A DNA stretch of 64,000 nucleotides from JAIEOG01 sp964611895 (GCA_964611895.1 CAZTDN010000007.1:1-64000), one strand, 5' to 3'; positions 1-7,588 are shown, counted from the stretch's first letter. A program made the numbers and translations. Notes: generated by a model not told the origin, from the sequence alone.

Positions 1-245
1 TTATTGATCTGGTGGTAGAACTCCAAGTTAGTCAGGCCTTTGGATTCGTCCGAGTATTTTTTAACCAAAGCCTCTAGATCTATCTTGAAGAGGTTTTTCT
101 TATAGTCGTACGGACCGTAGTGAGAATGGAGCATCGAGCCAAGTTGTTCAAAATCACTTGCTCTTTCTTCGTCCGTAATCGTGCGGGCGTTGGCGCAAAT
201 ACCTAATACAACGGCAAGCACGAACGCGGTTCTTGCGAAACCCAT
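1..245 (-). CDS. Secreted protein, N-terminal 81 residues only
   Basis: The reading frame starts at ATG 245 and runs off the left edge, so the C-terminus is missing. A GGGGG ribosome site lies six bases upstream. The first 20 residues (MGFARTAFVLAVVLGICANA) are a clean Sec signal peptide with an ANA-type cleavage site, so the protein is exported. The visible mature part (DFEQLGSMLHSHYGPYDYKK and onward) resembles the N-terminal region of some secreted S41-type peptidases, which is a family impression only; no catalytic residue is inside the window. A candidate promoter lies directly upstream. Confidence 0.75.
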   Translation of the reverse strand, partial: MGFARTAFVLAVVLGICANARTITDEERASDFEQLGSMLHSHYGPYDYKKNLFKIDLEALVKKYSDESKGLTNLEFYHQIN

Positions 246-294
246 GTAACCCCCTGATTTTGGTACTTCTGTTAGTAAGGCTGGAACAGGCTCG

Positions 295-322
295 AGTTTA
301 GAACGCAGGGTCGAGAAGTCAA
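295..322 (-). promoter_or_regulatory. Candidate sigma70 promoter for the leftmost gene
   Basis: On the minus strand TTGACT (317-322) and TAAACT (295-300) are separated by 16 bases. It points at the secreted protein whose start is at 245, giving a leader of about 40 bases. The call rests on motif match alone. Confidence 0.45.
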
Positions 323-330
323 AATACGGT

Positions 331-372
331 GTGTCACCGCGGGCCCGACACCTGCGCCAGAAGCGGTGACAC
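331..372. repeat. 10-bp perfect inverted repeat between divergent promoters
   Basis: GTGTCACCGC (331-340) and GCGGTGACAC (363-372) are exact reverse complements with a 22-base spacer that itself contains CGACACC. The repeat sits between two divergent candidate promoters, so it could be an operator for both, or a hairpin or dispersed intergenic repeat. Nothing in the window decides between these. Confidence 0.6.
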
Positions 373-382
373 TTCTTGCTAC

Positions 383-411
383 TGGAAACTGTTGGGGCTG
401 CGCGTTATAAT
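383..411 (+). promoter_or_regulatory. Candidate sigma70 promoter with perfect -10
   Basis: A perfect TATAAT (406-411) is preceded, 17 bases upstream, by TGGAAA (383-388), a 4 of 6 match to the -35 consensus. Transcription would begin near 418 and read into the gene starting at 456. Confidence 0.5.
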
Positions 412-455
412 CCTGGAATTCCAAGCAGGTAGCCGGGGGAATCATAACTAAAGCA

Positions 456-1157
456 TTGAAATTATTTGCTTTTTATTGCATTCTGCATGCGAGCAGCGCT
501 TTGCCTTGCGCCACTCTCTTGCTGGAGCGAGCTGTTATTGAAAGCGCCCAGGACCGCTGGGAAGCGCTGAAGGGCTCGCCCGAAACTCGGCTTTCCCCGG
601 TGGAAAATTCCAGTCGCAGTCATTTGGATAGGCCACATACTCAGAACGTCTCGGTAAAGGGAGTGCCCAAAACAGCGGTTGTAGCTCCGGCAGGGGCGCG
701 GGTTTTTCGCAACTACTTGCCAGCGACGGCACTTGAAAAAACATTGAGCACGCAGCGGCTACCTTCAGCCCTCACCCCCTATTGCCAGGTGTCGCCAGGA
801 CACGAACGCAAAATCTTCGAAAACATCACGGGGCTGTTTCTGACCTTTCCTCAGTTTTCGCCGGACGGGCTGCTGGATACAGGGTATCAGGAAATGGCCT
901 TCGTAGACTTTCAACTCGCTCCGGAGACACCCGTGCTCCAACTGGAGCCGGGCATTAGTGTGGTGCCTTTGCCCAAACGCTACCCCGCGTGGATAATTGA
1001 AAAGTGTTCTGCCTTAAAGGCAGGGATTTCCAGTGGAGACGCTTCGATCGACTCCATGTGCCAGACACTGCTAGAAGAAGGAGCGGACTTTACCCAAGTG
1101 GCGGAAGTCCCCATCCAGATCATCGCAAGTGGAAAGTACGATCCTGCTAGCCGTTAG
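456..1157 (+). CDS. Secreted protein of unknown function
   Basis: The 233-residue product was not recognised. It opens with a short hydrophobic stretch (MKLFAFYCILHASSALPCA) that fits a Sec signal peptide. The start is a TTG at 456, behind a perfect -10 box, but no strong ribosome site is near it (GGGGGA lies about 16 bases upstream), so the start is uncertain. The mature part has no obvious repeat or catalytic motif; five cysteines are spread along the chain, four of them after the signal region. It is followed after 48 bases by a methyltransferase on the same strand and may be co-transcribed with it. Confidence 0.6.
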   Translation: MKLFAFYCILHASSALPCATLLLERAVIESAQDRWEALKGSPETRLSPVENSSRSHLDRPHTQNVSVKGVPKTAVVAPAGARVFRNYLPATALEKTLSTQRLPSALTPYCQVSPGHERKIFENITGLFLTFPQFSPDGLLDTGYQEMAFVDFQLAPETPVLQLEPGISVVPLPKRYPAWIIEKCSALKAGISSGDASIDSMCQTLLEEGADFTQVAEVPIQIIASGKYDPASR

Positions 1158-1205
1158 TGCCTCACTCCTCTTTCAGGTGTAAAATTCGGACATGGAAGAA
1201 GCTGC

Positions 1206-1772
1206 ATGAAGCGCAAGCTAACTGATTCTGTTCGCCATTTATTCACGGCGGTACGTGATTTTCGCCATGTGGCGAGTTTGTTTCCGAGCTCGCGCTATGC
1301 TATCCGCTCCGTCCTTAAGCAGATTAGTGTTGATTCAGAAATCGCCATCGAATACGGACCTGGTACAGGGGTTTTTACGCATGCATTGCTCAAACACCTC
1401 GCCCCAAGCAGCCATTTGTATTGCATTGAGATCAACCCGGGTTTCATTGCACAGCTGCGCAAAACCAAGGACCCTCGGCTGACGCTAGTCGAGGGAAGCG
1501 TATTGGCAGTTCTCCCGTCGGTGAGAGCGCGTTGCCCTCAAGGAGCCGATGTGGTGCTTTCTGGCATCCCGTTTACGGTGATTCCCAGTGATGAGCGCGA
1601 ACGCATCGTCGAGGAAACTCGCAAAGCGCTGCGAAGTGGTGGGAAATTTATTATCTATCAAAACTCTCGATTAATGGTGTCCTTGTTCCGCAAGTACTTT
1701 GCTTCCGTCACAGTGAAATTCGAACCGAGAAACGTGTTCCCTTATTTCATCATCACCGGAAACGTGGACTAG
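1206..1772 (+). CDS. Phospholipid N-methyltransferase-like SAM enzyme
   Basis: This is a 188-residue class I SAM-dependent methyltransferase. The N-terminal RHVASLFPSSRYAIRSVL, the glycine-rich SAM loop EYGPGTGVFT (about 49-58), the acidic ribose-binding IEIN (about 75) and the later SGIPFTVIP motif are the pattern of PmtA-type phospholipid N-methyltransferases and the related rRNA adenine dimethylase fold. PmtA enzymes methylate phosphatidylethanolamine toward phosphatidylcholine at the membrane. The short length and lack of the KsgA C-terminal domain argue against an rRNA dimethylase. GGAAGAAG precedes the ATG. The phospholipid substrate is inferred from family resemblance. Confidence 0.75.
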   Translation: MKRKLTDSVRHLFTAVRDFRHVASLFPSSRYAIRSVLKQISVDSEIAIEYGPGTGVFTHALLKHLAPSSHLYCIEINPGFIAQLRKTKDPRLTLVEGSVLAVLPSVRARCPQGADVVLSGIPFTVIPSDERERIVEETRKALRSGGKFIIYQNSRLMVSLFRKYFASVTVKFEPRNVFPYFIITGNVD

Positions 1773-1787
1773 AACTAAGCGTTCCGT

Positions 1788-2837
1788 CTACTTTTCGGCC
1801 ATGAAATCTTGCGGCCCCTGATCGACCAGTTCTGCCCACGTGGTGAAATACCCTTGGGGCGCATATTCCGAAGCCCCAAACTTTTCTAAAATACGGTGCG
1901 CTTGCTGGTTTTCCATCAAGGCTTCTGCATCCTCGAGTGTGGGAGCCTTATCGAGAAGCTCCGTGGACCAAGGAGGCGTGCGAACGGGATCGCTAAAGCG
2001 CCCCGCAAAGGTGTCTGAGGACATCAGGTTCCGATAAACGATAAACACCGTCGGCAAATCTTCCTTGTTGAGGTAGTTCATCTGTTTCGCCGCCTGCGTT
2101 TGCGCAAACTCACCGGGGCCCAAAACCACGGTGATTTTCCCATCAGCGTCTTTTTTCAGGTCTTTGGAAGANNNNNNNNNNNNNNNNNNNNNNNNNNNNN
2201 NNNNNNNNNNNNNNNNNNNNNNNNNNNNNNNNNNNNNNNNNNNNNNNNNNNNNNNNNNNNNNNNNNNNNNNATGGGCTTTCCAGTTGCCGGGTCGAATAC
2301 TTCGAGCTCTGGAATGGCCACGCCGCCATTTCCATCTCGCAAGGGCTCATAAATCCGGTACCAAAGCTCAATGGCTTTTTTTTCGGTGGGCGATTTTCTC
2401 AAGGGCAAGGCAATAGAATTGACAAAGTCTTTCTTAAACTCCGTAGGAACGACGTGAACGGTAAAACTGCGGTTCGGAGCAAAATAGTCGCTTTTGGGAA
2501 GATACGGATTAATCGAACCTTTATCGGGAAGGATGGAAACATCAGGAAGCGAATCTCCCCGATTTTTTGCGTCCTGATCGTAAACATTAAACGATGTATA
2601 GGTGCCGTAGGGAAATTTGCCTTTAACCCGAATTCCAAACCGGTAGTCCTGAGGGATTTCCACCGTGTATCGCCAGTAGGTCACGTGGGTGTCGAGCAGG
2701 GTCGGATCGACGCCTGCCGTATAGGTTTTCCAACCGTTGTTGACCTGCCCCATCGAGCACTTGCCAGAACTCAGCAAATCCGCTGACGCCCAAACAAGCG
2801 GAGAGACCACCAAAATCGCCAATATTAATCGATACAT
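1788..2837 (-). CDS. Secreted protein of unknown function, interrupted by an assembly gap
   Basis: The frame opens with a signal peptide (MYRLILAILVVSPLVWASA) and a GCGAGG ribosome site. The region before the gap has a WRYTVEIP ... GTYTSFNVYD pattern reminiscent of the beta-rich DUF1214-type proteins; that resemblance is weak and unproven. One hundred N bases (2172-2271) sit inside it. Both flanks read open in the same frame, but the N run is a conventional gap length, so true length and continuity are unknown. The C-terminal part (after the gap) ends PQDFMAEK. Its stop lies 15 bases from the stop of the convergent methyltransferase gene. Confidence 0.6.
   Translation of the reverse strand: MYRLILAILVVSPLVWASADLLSSGKCSMGQVNNGWKTYTAGVDPTLLDTHVTYWRYTVEIPQDYRFGIRVKGKFPYGTYTSFNVYDQDAKNRGDSLPDVSILPDKGSINPYLPKSDYFAPNRSFTVHVVPTEFKKDFVNSIALPLRKSPTEKKAIELWYRIYEPLRDGNGGVAIPELEVFDPATGKPXXXXXXXXXXXXXXXXXXXXXXXXXXXXXXXXXXSSKDLKKDADGKITVVLGPGEFAQTQAAKQMNYLNKEDLPTVFIVYRNLMSSDTFAGRFSDPVRTPPWSTELLDKAPTLEDAEALMENQQAHRILEKFGASEYAPQGYFTTWAELVDQGPQDFMAEK
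2172..2271. other. Assembly gap, 100 N
   Basis: A run of exactly 100 N, the usual placeholder for a scaffold join of unknown size. It falls inside the secreted-protein gene at 1788-2837. Confidence 0.99.
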
Positions 2838-2949
2838 CGTGCCTCGCTAACGTGAGAACCGGCGATGGAAGAACGACCAACGCCCATTTACCTGTTAAGC
2901 GAGGTAAACCATAGTATTGCGGTTTTTCCTAAAGTTTATTTCGGTAACC

Positions 2950-4155
2950 CTAATCCACCGTTGGTTCTTCGGCTGGTTTCTCTTCCTTGGCTTGCAGAAG
3001 CTTTTGAAAGAGTTTGTTGGTCAAACGCCCTAAGGGTTCCAATACCTTGGAAAGAGTTCGATAGTATCCGTATTCCACCAAGGGAACTGTCGAGTTGAGT
3101 AGAAGTGGCCACCTCCAAATTGCGAGGCCGTTCACTGCGAGAACTCCCAACGCGATCTGCGCTCCATTTAAGCCGATGGACATCTGTGTGAGCGGAATCG
3201 ATAGATCTACAATCGGCTGCATGGTGCTGGCCAAGATCAGCAGTGGGGAAGTAATCGTGAATACCGAACCAAAGAGTACTGGCGCCGTCCTTCGAACTTC
3301 GGCATTGCCCTCTGGAGTTCTGCTTTTGATCTGATCCCACAAGTAAATTCCAGAAAACGTTGTGGCAAAGAAAATGCCGTGATTCACCATGCTCGGCCAC
3401 TGGGTCACAAAAAACTCTCGAACCGCGCTGGCTAGCGGCTGGGACCCGCACTCTTGCCAGTTGGCGCCGGTGTAGTAGCAACCGCTAGCGACCATGCTCA
3501 CCAGAGTTTCTTTGCTAAATTTTTCCCAAAACCGACCTGTCGATCGGTTGATCCAATTCCCCATGGAACGGCGATATACGGTAAGTGGAATATTGTGCGC
3601 CAAGCCTGCAACGATGAGCCCTGCGGCTACGGGTTTTGGAAAAAAAGCAAACGCAAAAACAGCTACGCCTGTTTCAGAAACAGCCAGAGCTCCCAAACCG
3701 CTGGCAACTTCTGTTTTGACTGGATCTTGATAATCCATGGGGTGGGGAAGCAAGTAGCGCAATTCTTCCACGGCTTTTTGAGCTAGACCACCGCCCGGAC
3801 GAGGAAGATTGCGAACATCGGGGTCCTTTATGCCATTCGCCTCGAGCGTCTCGCGCAACGCTTTTAGAAACCCCTGGCTCTCTCTCCCATATAAAGGAAG
3901 GCCGACCACCATCCAGCGGCCATCGGGCAGGTGGGAAAGTTCCTTCAGTGCTTCGTCGAACTTTTTGATATCGAGAGGGGCAAAGGACACGGCATTCGTG
4001 TCGTCTATCACGCGAACCCCACCTACCTGCGCTGCTTCTGCAAGATAAATAGCGCAAGGAATGTGACGATCTCGAACTCTTACTGCATCCGCAGAACAAG
4101 CTAGAGTTGGAGCCAGGAACACCAGACTCACGATGCGAACGAAGGATAGTTTCAT
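2950..4155 (-). CDS. Exported or inner-membrane protein of unknown function
   Basis: The product (401 residues from ATG 4155) was not recognised. It begins with a signal-like MKLSFVRIVSLVFLAPTLAC. The first ~130 residues are soluble, and several hydrophobic helices follow (around GVAVFAFAFFPKPVAAGLIVAG, the ATTFSGIYLW stretch, TSPLLILAS and IALGVLAVNGLAIW). The frame extends upstream to a TTG at 4209, but ATG 4155 is preferred: it begins the signal peptide, and a candidate promoter (4224-4253) would start transcription only a few bases from the TTG. The C-terminus is charged (QAKEEKPAEEP). Confidence 0.6.
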   Translation of the reverse strand: MKLSFVRIVSLVFLAPTLACSADAVRVRDRHIPCAIYLAEAAQVGGVRVIDDTNAVSFAPLDIKKFDEALKELSHLPDGRWMVVGLPLYGRESQGFLKALRETLEANGIKDPDVRNLPRPGGGLAQKAVEELRYLLPHPMDYQDPVKTEVASGLGALAVSETGVAVFAFAFFPKPVAAGLIVAGLAHNIPLTVYRRSMGNWINRSTGRFWEKFSKETLVSMVASGCYYTGANWQECGSQPLASAVREFFVTQWPSMVNHGIFFATTFSGIYLWDQIKSRTPEGNAEVRRTAPVLFGSVFTITSPLLILASTMQPIVDLSIPLTQMSIGLNGAQIALGVLAVNGLAIWRWPLLLNSTVPLVEYGYYRTLSKVLEPLGRLTNKLFQKLLQAKEEKPAEEPTVD

Positions 4156-4223
4156 GGCGCGGTCTATAGCAGAAAGGAGCGCGCAAAGCTCAAACTTTCG
4201 CCACCCCAAGCGATGGGCAGTGT

Positions 4224-4253
4224 ATTGTATTTAAATTACAGGTACTTATTCAA
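4224..4253 (-). promoter_or_regulatory. Candidate sigma70 promoter
   Basis: On the minus strand TTGAAT (4248-4253) and TACAAT (4224-4229) are separated by 18 AT-rich bases. Transcription would begin near 4217 and give a leader of about 60 bases before ATG 4155. Confidence 0.45.
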
Positions 4254-4355
4254 TTTATGAGACCGCTAAGCAGTGCGTACGGGACCGTAGCGATCTGAAA
4301 TTTGCCGACTGCGATCCAGGCTCTCAACGAATGGAACGGGCACTTTTGCCACCGC

Positions 4356-4895
4356 TTAAAGGCAATCCCCGCATCGAAATCCCATATCAAACCAAGTTCC
4401 ATCGGTGAGTTTTATGGTCATTTCAACCCAATAGGGTTTCGCCAGTCTCAGAAGATTGCTTTTGCGAGTCAGGTAACCATTGCTTAGTCCAACTTCAATC
4501 CACCTCGGATCAACGGCTGGAGGATCCCTATCCAACAAAGCTTCCACTGCCGCCACAGCTGCCGGAGAGCGATCGAAAACCATGGGAATAACTGGTTCGC
4601 CGTTTATGCCAGCTTGGGCCTCTCCCTTAAACTCACCGGGAAGAAGAATCAGCCGCCCCTCTCGCTCCGCTTCCGCCAGCGATTCATAATATTGCGGAAA
4701 AATCTGCAGGTTACCCTTTGACCTAGCCGCGGAAAGCACGGACAAAACCCGATCAAGGGCCGGCCGTGCCTTTTGCAATAATTGCAATGCACACCGACTC
4801 GCCCGAGTCTCGTACCCTCCGGATCCAAACGCCAAAAAAGGCAAAATACTTAGAATTGCGACAAGCCCTAGAGTTCTTACCCCCCGAAAAATCAT
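4356..4895 (-). CDS. Small secreted protein of unknown function
   Basis: A 179-residue protein with a strong signal peptide (RTLGLVAILSILPFLAFGSG). The mature chain is helical and charged, with a pair of cysteines at the very C-terminus (RCGDCL) and one near the start (SRCALQ) that could form disulfides. No family was recognised. It lies upstream of and in the same orientation as the membrane protein at 2950-4155, separated by about 200 bases that contain that gene's candidate promoter, so the two are probably separate units. Confidence 0.55.
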   Translation of the reverse strand: MIFRGVRTLGLVAILSILPFLAFGSGGYETRASRCALQLLQKARPALDRVLSVLSAARSKGNLQIFPQYYESLAEAEREGRLILLPGEFKGEAQAGINGEPVIPMVFDRSPAAVAAVEALLDRDPPAVDPRWIEVGLSNGYLTRKSNLLRLAKPYWVEMTIKLTDGTWFDMGFRCGDCL

Positions 4896-4951
4896 CCGAC
4901 CAAATAGACATTCAGCGCAACCTTAGTCAACTGACGATCGGGTTCAATGTC

Positions 4952-5140
4952 CTAGCGAGCGAATCGCAGCCACCCCAAATCCAACGCAAGAGCGCCGGAC
5001 TCGAAATCCATTTTCGTCGATATCGGCTTATCGTTGACAGTGACCCTAGCCCCTCTTTCGAGACTTTTTGGTTCGGCATCAATGCCTCGAAGGGCTACTC
5101 TACTGAAAATTGCTAAGGCTCTTAAATTGAGCCGGGTCAA
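4952..5140 (-). pseudogene. LysR-type regulator remnant (N-terminal piece)
   Basis: The short frame begins MTRLNLRALAIFSRVALRG. The L-x-x-L-x-x-F-x-x-V-A-x-x-G spacing is that of the first helix of LysR DNA-binding domains. The expected continuation (S-F-T-x-A-A and the rest of the helix-turn-helix) is absent; instead the frame runs about 40 residues of different sequence to a stop. It starts at the same position (5140) where a LysR effector-domain fragment begins on the opposite strand, suggesting one regulator gene broken by inversion and deletion. The identification rests on a short motif. Confidence 0.35.
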
Positions 5141-5400
5141 TGGGACTAGATGCTTGGCGCAACCATAAGTTACCGCGCAATGTTGCCTTCAAAGTGACGA
5201 TGATGGAATCTGCGTTGGAGTTGTGCCGACAGGGCAAAGCAGTGGCCTATCTTCCGGATTTTGTCGTGTGCCTTCAAAACAGCGAAGTAAAAAAGGATCT
5301 CGTGCTGAAGGAGTTAGATTGCCCAATCCCCAAAAAGGAGCGTCTTCAAGGCGTTTTTATTGTTCAACCAAGTACCGACGATAAAATACCGCTCATATAA
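5140..5400 (+). pseudogene. LysR-type regulator remnant (effector-domain piece)
   Basis: The 86-residue frame contains MMESALELCRQGKAVAYLPD, which matches the ligand-binding half of LysR regulators, where a helix is followed by G-x-A-x-A-x-L-P-D and a strand. The ~200 residues that should precede it, including the DNA-binding domain, are missing; a stop codon lies four codons upstream of the ATG. It is therefore most likely a non-functional C-terminal fragment. The adjoining minus-strand frame carries a LysR-like N-terminus, consistent with a local inversion. Confidence 0.5.
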
Positions 5401-5464
5401 TCATTGGAGAGGCTGCTGCGCTCGCTCGGTTAAAAGCCAGCTTAAGAACGTCGAAGGAACTCTC

Positions 5465-5701
5465 ATGGTGGGGCCTAGCGCAAGTCCAACAGAGAGGTTT
5501 CGCTGGGAGCTTTGCCAAAGTTTGGTGAAATACATGGTCGAAAAGCATCTTTCTCAGGTGGACTTAGCGAAGGTTTTGAAGATCGATCAAGCTCGTGTGA
5601 GTGAAGTTGTAAACCACCGGATCGATAAAGTCTCGACCGATAAACTTATTTCCTACAACGAAATGATAAATCCCAAGGTTGAGTTTAAGATCGCACGCTA
5701 G
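5465..5701 (+). CDS. Small XRE-family DNA-binding protein, HigA/antitoxin-like
   Basis: The 78-residue product has a helix-turn-helix at about residues 20-60 (LSQVDLAKVLKIDQARVSEV), as in XRE-type antitoxins. The frame is open to 5360, but ATG 5465 is chosen because GAAGGA lies six bases upstream and the domain starts there. Such proteins usually partner a RelE/HigB-type toxin gene; no intact toxin frame flanks it, only the LysR fragment upstream and about 195 bases without a gene downstream. It is either an orphan antitoxin or a stand-alone repressor. Confidence 0.65.
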   Translation: MVGPSASPTERFRWELCQSLVKYMVEKHLSQVDLAKVLKIDQARVSEVVNHRIDKVSTDKLISYNEMINPKVEFKIAR

Positions 5702-5896
5702 GTCCTAGACGACGGATAAGTGGGATAAAGGGCCATTTCTGGTCGACGGATAATCACCGTAACTAAATTTATCACTAATAACCACCGCGTCAAAAGGGTT
5801 CGCTACCCACTAACGCTGCAGGACGTTCTATATACGAGAGCTTGTACTCAATATCTAAAATGAACCGGACAGCAGTGTAGCGGTCACCCAAAGGGC

Positions 5897-6775
5897 CTAT
5901 TCTTTTTCAAATTTCAATTTAGCCGCCCAGTCAATGGCATCGACGGCTGATTTCGTAGCACGGGGAAATTTTTTCATCAGCGTAGCAGGAGTGAAGCAGT
6001 CGTCTGAGGGCTCAAGTCCAAACCCATTCCCACAGCTGTAAAAGACTTTAAACGCGGCCCCGCCTGTTTTGGGATAAGTGGCTCTGAGTTTGACCAAATT
6101 TCCATGAGAGTCGGCCAAAGTAAAAACGCGTGCAATCCGCTCCGCCCTCATATCGAAGTCGGCGGGAACAAAGGGGCCCATCATGAAAGCGCCAAAATCT
6201 CCATCGAGCGAGCGAGTGCCGCTCATGAGTGTTTCGGATTTGTCCCAGCTGTTTCGGCTAAAGCGAACAGGAATAAAAGCAGCTTGTTCTGAGGGGTGCT
6301 TTTCTGTAGCCACTCCCGTCCAAGTAAGCGTCTTGTAAACCGAGCCTGTGGAGGAGGGGGATTCCAGAGGGGATTGGGTGTGCGAGGGCTTGAGACTTCG
6401 CGCAAGCTCGCTATACGTCTCAGGCGCTTGACCGGGAGCCGGTTCATCACTTTGTTCTGCCGCATATCTAAGCGATAGCTTGTTCCCATCCACTTTGGCC
6501 TGCAAAAGCAAAGCATCTTCCGAATCTCCAAAACGACGGGTGGCTGCTTTGCAGTTTTTGAAAGCAATGGATTTGGAAAAAGTGAAGTCGCCGGATCGAG
6601 ATTGGATCGACGATCGGATTTCATTTCGAAGTTTGATTGATTCGGGAAGCGGGTTTCCGTTTTCAGGCCGCGAGATTTTCGTCTGAGCTGTATCCGGACT
6701 AGAATGCTTAGGTGGATTTTCCGCTAGTAGGGTGGATAAACAAAAAAACAAGGTGATTAAAAGAATGCTTCGCAT
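5897..6775 (-). CDS. Secreted protein of unknown function
   Basis: A 292-residue protein with a typical signal peptide (MRSILLITLFFCLSTLLAE), then a low-complexity Pro/Ser-rich linker and a globular part. Three cysteines cluster in the C-terminal third (SCGNGFGLEPSDDCF), probably a disulfide. No domain was recognised. GAAAGGG precedes the ATG and an extended -10 promoter lies about 20 bases upstream. It seems to be a single-gene unit; the next 370 bases to the right hold no gene, only the tRNA-derived repeats. Confidence 0.6.
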   Translation of the reverse strand: MRSILLITLFFCLSTLLAENPPKHSSPDTAQTKISRPENGNPLPESIKLRNEIRSSIQSRSGDFTFSKSIAFKNCKAATRRFGDSEDALLLQAKVDGNKLSLRYAAEQSDEPAPGQAPETYSELARSLKPSHTQSPLESPSSTGSVYKTLTWTGVATEKHPSEQAAFIPVRFSRNSWDKSETLMSGTRSLDGDFGAFMMGPFVPADFDMRAERIARVFTLADSHGNLVKLRATYPKTGGAAFKVFYSCGNGFGLEPSDDCFTPATLMKKFPRATKSAVDAIDWAAKLKFEKE

Positions 6776-6796
6776 TTAAGCCCTTTCTTTTTGTTT

Positions 6797-6805
6797 ATTA
6801 TAGCA
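6797..6805 (-). promoter_or_regulatory. Extended -10 promoter for the secreted protein gene
   Basis: The minus strand reads TGCTATAAT, a perfect -10 hexamer with the TGn extension, about 20 bases before the ATG at 6775. No good -35 is visible at the usual distance, which is typical of extended -10 promoters. Confidence 0.55.
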
Positions 6806-6939
6806 TGGAGGTGCCTGTCTGATCGGCTTTTACGAACCAAATGTTTAGCAGCGTCAAAGTTGCGTTACAGGTTCAAAACTGATTCGGAGACCTTCTGCGT
6901 TTTAAGGGGTTTGCAAACTGAGGGAGGAGAGACTGTAAA

Positions 6940-6958
6940 TGGTGCGGTCGGAGAGACT
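6940..6958. repeat. Direct copy of the tRNA-Leu 3' end
   Basis: Nineteen bases, TGGTGCGGTCGGAGAGACT, are identical to 7146-7164, the CCA end, acceptor strand and part of the T arm of the tRNA-Leu gene. The copy is followed at once by a stem-loop region (CCTAC 6960-6964 with GTAGG 7000-7004; CTTTGGC 6973-6979 with GCCAAAG 6984-6990). This could be a leftover attachment site or a tRNA-derived repeat. The distance of about 200 bases leaves no room for an element now. Confidence 0.7.
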
Positions 6959-7017
6959 TCCTACTTCGCTCGCTTTGGCTCTCGCCAAAGATTCGCTGCG
7001 TAGGCTCCCCTCCACTT

Positions 7018-7045
7018 AAAAACGCCAAATTCAATTGGCGTTTTT
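7018..7045. terminator. Bidirectional hairpin terminator
   Basis: AAAAACGCCAA (7018-7028) pairs perfectly with TTGGCGTTTTT (7035-7045) around a six-base loop, giving a stem with a T run on either strand. On the minus strand it would back up termination of the gap-tRNA operon. Confidence 0.7.
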
Positions 7046-7087
7046 CTGCCTCGTGCTCCCCCTAGGTCGCACTCGGCACCGTTGCGC

Positions 7088-7168
7088 TTCGAGTCTCTCG
7101 TCTCATACCAAATAAAAAAGGGACCTAAAGGCCCCTTTTTTTATTTGGTGCGGTCGGAGAGACTCGAA
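7088..7168. repeat. Inverted partial duplicate of the tRNA 3' end and its terminator
   Basis: TTCGAGTCTCTC (7088-7099) is the exact reverse complement of 7157-7168, the T arm of the tRNA gene. Further in, ACCAAATAAAAAAGGG (7107-7122) pairs with the tRNA 3' flank. The whole stretch is thus a partial inverted copy of the tRNA 3' half joined to the terminator, giving a very long hairpin that includes the tRNA tail. Confidence 0.75.
7107..7149 (-). terminator. Terminator downstream of tRNA-Leu
   Basis: On the minus strand the tRNA CCA end is followed by an A-rich arm, a GC core (GGGGCC-TTTA-GGTCCC, imperfect) and a run of T. The arms (7107-7122 and about 7133-7149) form a long hairpin that overlaps the tRNA CCA. 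Confidence 0.7.
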
Positions 7169-7230
7169 CTCTCACGCCTTTCGGCACATGCACCTCAAAC
7201 ATGCGTGTCTACCAATTCCACCACGACCGC
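7146..7230 (-). tRNA. tRNA-Leu (anticodon GAG)
   Basis: The 85-base gene folds as a cloverleaf with acceptor GCGGTCG/CGACCGC, anticodon stem CATGT/GCATG with loop TTGAGGT (anticodon GAG), the long variable arm expected of leucine tRNAs (TGCCGAAAGGCG), T arm GAGAG-TTCGAGT-CTCTC and an encoded CCA. It reads CUC and CUU codons. It lies 18 bases after the secG stop and is probably cut from the gap-pgk-tpiA-secG transcript. E. coli also carries its tRNA-Leu(GAG) gene, leuU, next to secG. Confidence 0.95.
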
Positions 7231-7248
7231 ACAGACAGAAACGAGTAA

Positions 7249-7581
7249 CTACTTTTTTTCTTCCGGCTTGGTAGCCGCCGGAGCTTTTTCGTCACTTTGT
7301 TTAGATTCGACCTTTTGGGGCGAATCTTCTTTAATGACCGTGTCATCCTCACGGGATGTACGCTGCCACGTCAAAATAAAACTAATCAGAAGATAGGAAA
7401 AAGCGCAAAGCGCCGTGAGCTTGGTGAGAAAGTTTCCAGCTCCTTTGCTACCAAAAATACTTTGGCTAGAACTTCCAAACCCGATACCTGCATCCCCTTT
7501 ACCCGGCTGCAATAAAATGACCGTCACCAAAAAGAGACAGACAATCGAGTGTATAACAATAAGAAGAGTCACTGGAGTCAC
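7249..7581 (-). CDS. secG: Preprotein translocase subunit SecG
   Basis: The 110-residue product has the SecG layout: a first membrane helix (LLIVIHSIVCLFLVTVILLQ), the conserved loop PGKGDAGIGFGSSSQSIFGS-KGAGNF (residues about 26-51), a second helix and a charged, disordered tail ending EEKK. SecG joins SecYE in the inner membrane and aids protein export. The start is a GTG at 7581, seven bases after the tpiA stop, so it is translated as part of the glycolytic operon; tRNA-Leu follows it. Confidence 0.93.
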   Translation of the reverse strand: MTPVTLLIVIHSIVCLFLVTVILLQPGKGDAGIGFGSSSQSIFGSKGAGNFLTKLTALCAFSYLLISFILTWQRTSREDDTVIKEDSPQKVESKQSDEKAPAATKPEEKK

Positions 7582-7588
7582 CTCAAAA

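Noticed and set aside
2100..2786. 228-residue plus-strand frame spanning the N gap
   Set aside because: It is the antisense of the secreted-protein gene, has no ribosome site, and owes its length to the N run.
4766..5116. 116-residue plus-strand frame
   Set aside because: It overlaps the start of the secreted-protein gene on the other strand and shows no domain or ribosome site.
6959..7004. Possible small RNA or partial tRNA after the 19-base copy
   Set aside because: The stem-loop is short and only the 3' tRNA part is present, so no functional RNA is called.
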